Origin: an uncultured Selenomonadales bacterium
Lineage (GTDB): Bacteria > Bacillota > Negativicutes > Selenomonadales > Selenomonadaceae
Length of the DNA stretch: 6,988 nucleotides
Assembly: GCA_937877545.1 (NCBI GenBank)
Contig: CALFJE010000060.1
Span: 1 to 6,988 of the forward strand
Direction: 5' to 3'
Shown: piece after piece, positions 1 through 6,500 of the stretch
Position numbering within the stretch: position 1 is the first letter of the stretch
Layout: the number at the start of each line of letters is the position of its first letter
Notes under the pieces: model-generated
Database searches by the model: none
Seen by the model: the letters and a program-made list of their open reading frames with translations, nothing else
Told to the model about the DNA's origin: nothing
Made by a program: the position numbers and the translations under genes

Positions 1-294
1 AACGTCTCAATCAGCGGCGGCGCAGGCAACGACTCACTCTGGGGCGGCAACGGTGCCGAAACCTTCATTTACAGCGACGGCGACGGCAAAGATATGATCT
101 TCGGCTTCGGCGACAACGATCTGCTTCAGATAACGGGCAACTGGACAGCCTCCTACTACAGCGGGTCGGGCAGAGTCGGTTTCAAAGTCGGCAACACCTA
201 CAGCGCGATTATTTTGGACAGCCCCACGGCTACAACGTTCAACATCAACGGCGAGGCTTATCAAGTCAGCGGCAACACTTTAGCCAAGAAATAA
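1..294 (+). CDS. RTX Ca2+-binding repeat protein, C-terminal fragment (5' end outside window)
   Basis: The frame is open from base 1 and ends at TAA 292-294, leaving the last 97 residues of a larger protein. The fragment opens with RTX repeats (GGAGNDSLWGG, then a degenerate GGNGAETF) and continues into a non-repeat tail of about 75 residues that contains SDGDGKD, LQITGNWTA, FKVGNTYSAIIL, TFNING and the terminal TLAKK. The last 92 residues align without gaps to the end of the 385-2844 product, at about 70% identity by my count. RTX tails of this kind normally carry the C-terminal type I secretion signal, so an exported Ca2+-binding protein is likely. The N-terminal function is unknown because it lies upstream. 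An intrinsic terminator follows 20 bases after the stop. An internal ATG at 94 is not a credible start because it falls inside the conserved tail and has no ribosome binding site. Confidence 0.9.
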   Translation, partial: NVSISGGAGNDSLWGGNGAETFIYSDGDGKDMIFGFGDNDLLQITGNWTASYYSGSGRVGFKVGNTYSAIILDSPTATTFNINGEAYQVSGNTLAKK

Positions 295-313
295 AATCTT
301 AACGAACACTCTT

Positions 314-345
314 AATCCCGTCGGAAGGTTCGGCGGGATTTTTTT
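314..345 (+). terminator. Rho-independent terminator after the first RTX gene
   Basis: AATCCCG (314-320) pairs perfectly with CGGGATT (334-340). The stem can extend inward by three pairs (T321-G333, C322-G332, G323-C331) around a loop of about seven bases. A run of seven T follows at 339-345, partly shared with the stem. It should end transcription of the upstream RTX gene before the next one begins. Confidence 0.85.
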
Positions 346-346
346 A

Positions 347-355
347 TGCTATAAT
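347..355 (+). promoter_or_regulatory. Extended -10 promoter of the metallopeptidase RTX gene
   Basis: TGCTATAAT is an exact extended -10 element (TGnTATAAT). The matching -35 position (around 327-332, GGTTCG) is poor, so the extended -10 probably carries the promoter. It begins one base after the T-run of the preceding terminator, so its -35 region lies within the terminator stem. Transcription would start near 362, giving a leader of only about 23 bases. Confidence 0.6.
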
Positions 356-368
356 TTACCGCGACACG

Positions 369-375
369 AAAGGAG
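369..375 (+). promoter_or_regulatory. Ribosome binding site of the 385 gene
   Basis: AAAGGAG lies nine bases before ATG 385 and decides the start. The same AAAGGAG, nine-base spacing and ATGGCA recur at 2885-2906, so the two leaders are copies of one another. Confidence 0.8.
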
Positions 376-384
376 CGAATTCTC

Positions 385-2844
385 ATGGCAGAGAGCATAA
401 CGGGTTACTATTACAACTACGAATCGGGCAACGCGCAGATAACCGACTACAGCGGCGAAGATACCATTTACATAGCAGCGGGAGACATCGACACTTGGCA
501 CTTCGACGACAACGATTTGGTCTTCACTATCGGCGAAGGTTCCCTGCGCCTGACCAATATGAAAGGGCGCGTCGTCACAACCATGAACTCGGACAGCGTG
601 ACGACCTCCAAATTCTACGGCACCGAATACTCCGCGCAGGACGTTATTAAAAATCTCGTCGGGGCGTGGAGTAAAACCTTGCTGTCAGATACCGCCAAGC
701 TCGACGAATCAATCAGGCTCTGTTCGCACTTCAATTCAATTCAAGAGGCTATCGACCAAATGGTTGCCGATTGCCGAAGCGCAGGCTCCGCCGACACCTT
801 CCTTAAAAAATATTGCGGCATAATCTTAGACAACATCGACACGGGCGCGATAACCGGTTGGGACGCGGGCGGCTCTTCCGTCAAGACTGCGGCGGGCGTC
901 GTTCCCGAAACCGATAACGTTCAACACATTGCCAATTACGCCAAAGCCTCGTTCGTGCGCAACAACGTCACCATAAATATCGCCGAAAAGGTGAGCTCAT
1001 TGACTGCCGACGGCAAAAAAGTCCTCGACGGTATCTACAGCTGGTGGGCGGAAGAATCCCTTAAACTCATTGAGGAAAGCTACGGCGTGAAGTTCGCGGC
1101 GGGCGAAGAGATTAACATCGCCTTGACGCCGAGCGCGACCTACTCCGGCTTGACGAGCGGCAACGACGTTTCCATAAATTTGCAAGCCGTCACCTTCGAC
1201 GACGACGACGATTATCAGGGCAACGGCATTGACAGGACGATAGCTCACGAGTTCACGCACATTGCGCAGAATTTGTTCATGGGCTATTTTCCGCAATTCC
1301 TCCACGAGGGCTTAGCCGATTTGACTTGCGGCATAGACGACAGGCGCAAGGGCTACATAAATTATTTGGCAAGCCGCGCCGACAGCTTGGCGTCCGTCCT
1401 CGACACCTCCTCGACAGGCACCGGCAGTGCTTTTCACTACGCGGCGGGCTATATGTTCCTTCGCTACCTCGCCAAACAAGCCGCCGATAATTACGACAGC
1501 TCGACGCCTCACGCTTGGGACGACGCCGTAACCTTGAGCGGCACCGACGCCGACGACTTCTTGACGGGCAAAGGCTCCAATCAGACGCTCACGGGCGGCA
1601 ACGGCAACGATACCCTTTCCGCTTACGGCGACGGAGCGCAGGTTAGCGGCGACGAAGGCAACGATTACATCTTGACCAACGGCGACGCTCTTGCGGCTTA
1701 CGGCGGGCTCGGCAATGACACGCTCAAAAATCGCGGCGACAATTCGACCTTGACGGGCGGCGCGGATAACGACCTCCTCGTCAACGGCGAATATTGGGAT
1801 ACCGAACGCGGCGGCTCCAACGTCGTCTTGTCGGGCGGCGACGGTAACGATACCCTTTCCAATCGCGGCACCGATTCACGTCTCGACGGCGGCACGGGCG
1901 ACGATTTGATTTACAACGGCTATCGCTACTATGAGCCTCGCGGCATATTCTATGCCCTTGATGATGAGGATTTGGCTTCGGGATATTACAACGCAGACGG
2001 CTCCACGCTTACGGGCGGCACGGGCAACGATACTCTCCGCAACTGCGCCGATAACGTCCTGATTGCTTACGGCGCGGGCGACGGCTCAGACTTGATTGAA
2101 GGTTTCAACGCCACGTCAACCTTAAGTATTGCGGGCAGTGCTTATTCCAAGGCAACGGTTGGCGACGATTTGATTGTCACGGTCGGCGAAGGCTTGATTA
2201 CTCTGCGCGGCGCGGCAAGCTTATCCTCCGTGAATATTGACGGCACGGAGCATTTGACCTTGACGGACAGCGACAGCATTAAAGTTACGCTCAGTGCTTC
2301 GGTTGAATCTGCGTCGGCGGCGGAACGCGTCAAACCAATCGTTATCGTCGGCAACGCCCTTAATAACGTCATACACGGCGGCAAGAGTAATGATTTGCTT
2401 TGGGGCGGCGCAGGCGCGGACAGTATCAACGGCGGCTTGGGTAACGATAAGATTTGGGGCAGCACGGGCAATGATACGCTCCTGGGCAATGCGGGCAATG
2501 ATTCACTGCTCGGCGGCGAGGGCGACGATAAACTCTGGGGCGGTTCGGGCAACGATACTTTGACGGGCGAAGGCGGCAACGATACGCTCTGGGGCGGCAC
2601 AGGGGCCGATACTTTCCTCTACGCCGACGGCGACGGCAAGGATACAATCAGCGGCTTTGACGATACCGATATGCTTCAGATAACGGGCGATTGGACTGCC
2701 GCTTACTACCCCGTAGCCAATAAGGTCGGCTTCAAGGTCGGCAACACCTACAGCGCGATCATCCTCCAAGACTTCACCGCCACGACGTTTAACATTAACG
2801 GCGACAACTACGTCATAAGCGGCAAAACACTTGCAAAAAAATAA
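385..2844 (+). CDS. RTX protein with an HEXXH gluzincin-like metallopeptidase domain
   Basis: 819 residues, complete. No signal peptide or membrane segment is visible, as expected for a type I secreted protein. Residues 1-75 resemble the VTVGEG-type spacer module (DLVFTIGEGSLRLTNMKG). Residues 80-385 form a non-repeat domain containing H288-E-F-T-H292, then L-H-E308-G-L-A-D 15 residues later, and AAGYMFLRYLAK near 353-364. This is a gluzincin zinc site (two His plus a downstream Glu; E289 catalytic), closest from memory to Peptidase_MA-like domains. It is not a serralysin, because the HEXXHxxGxxH pattern is absent. Five consecutive Asp (272-276) precede it. RTX-like repeats occupy about 385-556, a spacer module 557-611, a linker to about 663, and nine-residue RTX repeats 664-741. 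The tail 742-819, ending TLAKK, matches the upstream gene. A secreted, Ca2+-folded protease is the likely role; substrate unknown. No terminator is evident downstream. Confidence 0.88.
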   Translation: MAESITGYYYNYESGNAQITDYSGEDTIYIAAGDIDTWHFDDNDLVFTIGEGSLRLTNMKGRVVTTMNSDSVTTSKFYGTEYSAQDVIKNLVGAWSKTLLSDTAKLDESIRLCSHFNSIQEAIDQMVADCRSAGSADTFLKKYCGIILDNIDTGAITGWDAGGSSVKTAAGVVPETDNVQHIANYAKASFVRNNVTINIAEKVSSLTADGKKVLDGIYSWWAEESLKLIEESYGVKFAAGEEINIALTPSATYSGLTSGNDVSINLQAVTFDDDDDYQGNGIDRTIAHEFTHIAQNLFMGYFPQFLHEGLADLTCGIDDRRKGYINYLASRADSLASVLDTSSTGTGSAFHYAAGYMFLRYLAKQAADNYDSSTPHAWDDAVTLSGTDADDFLTGKGSNQTLTGGNGNDTLSAYGDGAQVSGDEGNDYILTNGDALAAYGGLGNDTLKNRGDNSTLTGGADNDLLVNGEYWDTERGGSNVVLSGGDGNDTLSNRGTDSRLDGGTGDDLIYNGYRYYEPRGIFYALDDEDLASGYYNADGSTLTGGTGNDTLRNCADNVLIAYGAGDGSDLIEGFNATSTLSIAGSAYSKATVGDDLIVTVGEGLITLRGAASLSSVNIDGTEHLTLTDSDSIKVTLSASVESASAAERVKPIVIVGNALNNVIHGGKSNDLLWGGAGADSINGGLGNDKIWGSTGNDTLLGNAGNDSLLGGEGDDKLWGGSGNDTLTGEGGNDTLWGGTGADTFLYADGDGKDTISGFDDTDMLQITGDWTAAYYPVANKVGFKVGNTYSAIILQDFTATTFNINGDNYVISGKTLAKK
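1540..2052 (+). repeat. Irregular RTX-like array of the metallopeptidase protein
   Basis: Residues about 386-556 alternate G-G-x-G-N-D-T-L units (GGNGNDTLS, GGLGNDTLK, GGDGNDTLS, GGTGNDTLR) with strands such as NRGDNSTLT that lack a full Ca2+-binding motif. Two insertions rich in Tyr and Glu interrupt the array (around residues 467-475 and 512-535). This is the long-unit RTX style also seen in the last gene. Confidence 0.75.
2053..2217 (+). repeat. Inter-RTX spacer module, copy in metallopeptidase protein
   Basis: Residues 557-611: NVLIAYGAGDGSDLIEGF, then a TSTLSIAG strand, GDDLIVTVGEG and ITLRGAA. It aligns in register with the module copies at 2996, 3912, 4551, 4995 and 5472. It is 55 codons long, the same as the copies at 4995 and 5472. 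Confidence 0.75.
2368..2616 (+). repeat. C-terminal classical nine-residue RTX array
   Basis: Residues about 662-744 run as near-perfect G-G-x-G-x-D-x-[LI]-x nonapeptides (GGAGADSIN, GGLGNDKIW, GNAGNDSLL, GGEGDDKLW, GGSGNDTLT, GGTGADTFL), with a 27-base DNA period. Arrays of this type bind one Ca2+ per turn of a parallel beta-roll and fold after export. Confidence 0.88.
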
Positions 2845-2869
2845 ATCTATACTTCGGGCATTTCGGCAG

Positions 2870-2891
2870 TATAATGCTTTTATGAAAGGAG
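2870..2891 (+). promoter_or_regulatory. TATAAT and ribosome binding site of the short RTX paralogue
   Basis: A consensus TATAAT lies at 2870-2875 and AAAGGAG at 2885-2891, nine bases before ATG 2901. No convincing -35 is seen. Transcription from this -10 would start around 2882, almost at the ribosome binding site, so read-through from the preceding gene may matter more. No terminator separates 2844 from 2901. Confidence 0.45.
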
Positions 2892-2900
2892 CGGATTCTT

Positions 2901-3393
2901 ATGGCATTACCGACGGCGTCACGAGTTCCGGCGACAGAGGTAACCTCAACGGCTACGGCGGCAAATGTGACGACACCATTCAAACCTACGGCGCAAATAT
3001 CTTATTCAACTCTACCGACGACGACGGCAACGATACCATTCAAGGCTTCCGCGCAGATTCAATCCTTAATGTGACGGGCACTTACTCCACGCTTGCGAAC
3101 GGGCAGGATATAATCGTCACGGTCGGCGAGGGCAAGATAACTTTGCAAGGCGCGGCTGCTTTGGACGCCGTAAGACGGACGCTACGCTGAAAAAGATAAA
3201 CGCCTCGGCTTGCATCAAGGCGATAACTATCGGAGGCAATTCCTTGGATAATACGATAATCGGCGGGGCGGGCAATGACCAAATCGCGGGCGGCAACGGT
3301 TCCCTTACTCTGAAAGACTTCACCGCCGCGACCTTTAACGTCAACGGCGAGGCTTATCAAATCAGCGATGATAAATTTGTTCCGAAGCCATAA
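2901..3393 (+). pseudogene. Short frame-disrupted RTX paralogue
   Basis: ATG 2901 has a good ribosome binding site, but its own frame gives a 57-codon low-complexity peptide ending at TGA 3072-3074. The RTX-like reading lies in other frames. From about 2906 to 3171 one frame encodes ITDGVTSSGD, then DDDGNDTIQGF, GQDIIVTVGEG and ITLQGAA. From about 3172 to the TAA at 3391-3393 a different frame encodes SLDNTIIGGAGNDQIAGG, then SLTLKDFTAATFNVNG and a tail ending PKP. Restoring one A after GCA near 2906 and one A at GTAAG near 3172 would give a single 164-residue protein beginning MAITDGVTSS. It would still lack most of the RTX array and the middle of the conserved tail, suggesting an internal deletion. 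Either this is a decaying paralogue, or the two shifts are sequencing errors. An ATG at 2882 is in the RTX frame but has no ribosome binding site. Confidence 0.75.
2996..3157 (+). repeat. Inter-RTX spacer module, copy in the pseudogene
   Basis: Fifty-four codons, read in the frame of position 2882: NILFNSTDDDGNDTIQGF, DSILNVTG, GQDIIVTVGEG, ITLQGAA. The module is fully conserved in one frame, so the damage lies on either side of it. Confidence 0.7.
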
Positions 3394-3427
3394 ACTCTTA
3401 ACGCAAGATAAAATCTGCGCGGACGGC

Positions 3428-3456
3428 TTGACACTTTATGTAAGCAAAAATAAAAT
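3428..3456 (+). promoter_or_regulatory. Near-consensus sigma70 promoter of the large RTX-peptidase gene
   Basis: A perfect TTGACA (-35, 3428-3433) is separated by exactly 17 bases from TAAAAT (-10, 3451-3456, one mismatch from consensus). Transcription would start near 3463, leaving about 40 bases of leader. It is the best promoter in the window and implies that the last gene is transcribed independently of the pseudogene. Confidence 0.8.
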
Positions 3457-3487
3457 GCCGCCGAGGATTCACCACTTTTCTCTACGT

Positions 3488-3495
3488 TAAGGAGG
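3488..3495 (+). promoter_or_regulatory. Ribosome binding site of the large RTX-peptidase gene
   Basis: TAAGGAGG is a full Shine-Dalgarno match, eight bases before ATG 3504. It fixes the start of a frame that is otherwise open to the window edge. The leader differs from the AAAGGAG/ATGGCA leaders of the two genes before it. Confidence 0.85.
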
Positions 3496-3503
3496 AATTC
3501 ATC

Positions 3504-6500
3504 ATGAGCGTTATCGACAACACGGCGACCTACACAGTATTGGCGGGCACCGACGAGGCGGACTCAATCACCAACAGCGGCTCCGAGGTCTCAATCGGCG
3601 CGGGCAACGGGCGCGATACCGTCACCAACACCGGCAACGAAGTCACAATCACCACAGGCAACGCCGATAGGAACACTATCACCAACAGCGGCAATGAAGT
3701 CATAATCCTAAGCGGCGCGGACAGGGACAACATAACCAACACCGGCAGGCAAGTCACTATCGACGCGGGCGCGGGCAATGATTCCGTCACCAACAGCAAT
3801 ATCGCCGTCTCAATCGCGGGCGGCGCGGGTAATGACACCATTGCCAACACGGGAGTCGACGTAACAATCCTTGGCGGCGCGGGCAATGATTCTGTCTATA
3901 ACTCCGCCGCCAATGTCACCTTCCAATTCGGCAGCGGCGACGGCAACGATACTATCAGCGGCTTCAACGACACGAGCCAAATTCAAATCACCGGCGGCAC
4001 CCTCGACAGCGTTATCAAATCCAACGGCTACGATCTGATTCTGACCGTCGGCAACGATTCGCTGACTTTGGCGGGCGCGGCTTACAAAAGGGAATTGGTT
4101 ATCGTCGACGCCGAAGGCAACTTTCTTGACAACACCGTAAGCAAAAAGATAACTGGCACCGCTCGCGCCGAAACCTTTAACAACATCGCCGACTCCGTGA
4201 CGATTGACGCGGGCGCGGGTAACGACTCCATTGCCAACGCTCAAGGCGAAAGAGGCAGATACGTTTCGCTTTACGGCGGCGCGGGCGACGATACCATTTG
4301 GAATTACATGGGCGACAGAAAGTTCGTCACCCTCGACGGCGGCGACGGCAACGATTCCATTAACAACAGCAATACCGCTTACGCCACGCTGTCGGGCGGC
4401 GCGGGGATCGACACGCTTTTAAACTGGTACGGCGACCACAGCTCAATCAGCGGCGGCGACGGCAATGACTCCGTTTTAATCTGGTACGGCTCGAATATCA
4501 CCGTGGCGGGCAACGCCGGCAACGATACTATCAACAATAACGGCGGCTCCAATGTCACCTTCCAATTCGGCGCGGGCGACGGCGCGGACTCCGTTATCGG
4601 CTTCAACGACACCAGCCAAATTCAAATCACCGGCGGCACCCTCGACAGCGTTATCAAGTCCGACGGCTACAATCTGATTCTGACCGTCGGCAACGATTCA
4701 ATGACTTTGGTCGGCGCGGCTGACCGCGAAATTATTCCCGTTATCGACGCGGCAGGCAATGACATCAGCACCGCGATTCAAAAGTCAATCAAGGGCACCA
4801 ACTTGGCCGACACGTTCAGGAACATCTCGGCGGGCGCGACCATTGACGCCGGCGCGGGCAACGACTCAATCACCAACAACGCCCTTAAAGCCTCGCTCGT
4901 CGGCGGCAACGGCTCCGATACCGTCAACAATTACGGCGGCTCCGTCACGATAGCGGGCGGCAAGGGCAACGATTCCATTTACAACACGGGCGCGAACGTC
5001 ACCTTTAAATATGCGTCGGGCGACGGCAACGATACTATCAACGGTTTCCGCGCAGATTCCACGCTCCAAATCAGCGGCGGCGATTTTTACAGGGAAACCG
5101 TCGGCTCCGATGTTATTGTCACCGTCGGCGAAGGGAAAATCACCCTGCGCGGCGCGGCAAGCTTGGATACCGTCAACGTGGAAGGCTCGGAAAAAAATCC
5201 TCTGATCCTTCAGCTCACCGATAACGCCGATAACTTCAAGACGACCTTGGACGGCGCGACGGTGCTTGCGGGCGCGGGCAACGATTCTGTCCTCGGCATG
5301 GGCGATAAGGCTGTGCTAAGCGGCGACGACGGCAACGATACCCTCCGCAATTACGGCGACGGTTCGCTGATTGAGGGCGGCGCGGGCAACGATTCCATTC
5401 GCAACTTCGGCGACAATGTGACGATTGAGGGCGGCACGGGCAATGACACGCTCCGTAATGCTTTCGGCGAAAATGTTCTGTTTGAATACGCCTCAGGCGA
5501 CGGCAACGACGTGATTATCGGCTTTAACGACACATCCACGCTTCAAATCGTCGGCGGCACCTGGTCAACCGTCAAGAGCGGCTCCAACATCATCGTGACG
5601 GCGGGCGCAGGCAGAATCACTTTGGCGGGCGCGGCTAACTTGAGCACGCTCAACATTGTAGGCGACGCGGAAGCTTTCATTATCGACGACAACACCGCCT
5701 CGCCCATGACTTTAAGCTCGGACGCGGAAGTTGCGGACGCCTCCTCGCGAACGACCGCACTCAAGCTTACGGGCAATACTAAGGACAACTCAATCCTCGG
5801 CGGCAGCGGCAATGACACGCTTGCAGGCTCGGCGGGCAATGACTTCATAAGCGGCAATGCGGGCAATGACAGCCTCAACGGCGGCAGCGGCGACGACACC
5901 CTTTGGGGCGGCGCGGGTAATGACACCCTTTACGGCTACACCGGCAACGATTTGTTTGTCTTCAGCGGCGGCAATGACGTTATCACCGATTATGCGGCGG
6001 GCGATAAAATTTCTTTGCGCGGAGCTGTCACTAAGACCGAACTCAACGGCAACGACGCCCTCTTGACGCTCGGCACCAATACTTTGACGGTTAAGAACGG
6101 CAAGGGCAAGACGCTGACCTTGGTTAATCCTTTGGGCGAGGAGCTTTCGACGATAATCAGCGGCACTACAACATCCCAGACGATTGACGCCCGCGTCGAA
6201 CAAGCCGTGCAATGGGCGATTGACATTGCCAACGACCAAAGCCACGGCTACTCTCAAGGCGCGGAAAACGCCACGGCGTCCTCTCCCTACACCGGCTCCC
6301 GCGAAAGCCCCGATTATGATTGCTCCTCGCTTGTCTATCACGCCTTCCAGCAAGCGGGCTTCGGCATAATCGACGCGTGGCACAACAATCCGGAATATCT
6401 GGCGCGTTACAACGGCGAACAATATTCGGGCGATTCTGATACCGTTTGGGACGATTTGAGCGCACTTGGCGGCTGGACTAAATACACGTGGGACGCAGCT

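Noticed and set aside
1246..1278. Serralysin (M10) zinc motif at HEFTH
   Set aside because: The metzincin pattern needs Gly and a third His after HEXXH. Here the residues are Gln and Phe, and the third ligand is more plausibly E308.
2142..2600. Minus-strand frame rich in LPxPP repeats, and similar ones at 1698-1895, 3530-3886 and 5543-5926
   Set aside because: The Pro/Ser/Leu pattern is simply the reverse complement of Gly-Asn-Asp-Thr RTX codons; no ribosome binding site or independent evidence.
2901..3074. 57-codon peptide in the frame of ATG 2901
   Set aside because: Low-complexity Thr/Ala/Pro sequence produced by reading RTX codons out of frame; no sign of selection as a protein.
2831..3190. 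TTG-started frame overlapping the end of the protease gene and running into the short paralogue
   Set aside because: There is no ribosome binding site before 2831, and the first residues (from the A-rich 3' end) have no RTX similarity. The proper start cassette is at 2885-2903 in another frame.
3402..3419. Hairpin CGCAAGAT/ATCTGCG after the pseudogene as a terminator
   Set aside because: Seven pairs with a bulged A and a three-base loop, followed by GC-rich sequence and no T-run; not convincing as an intrinsic terminator.
3573..5456. CRISPR-like or tandem DNA repeat array
   Set aside because: The regular 54-base and 27-base periods are in-frame protein repeats with synonymous changes, without identical repeats and unique spacers.
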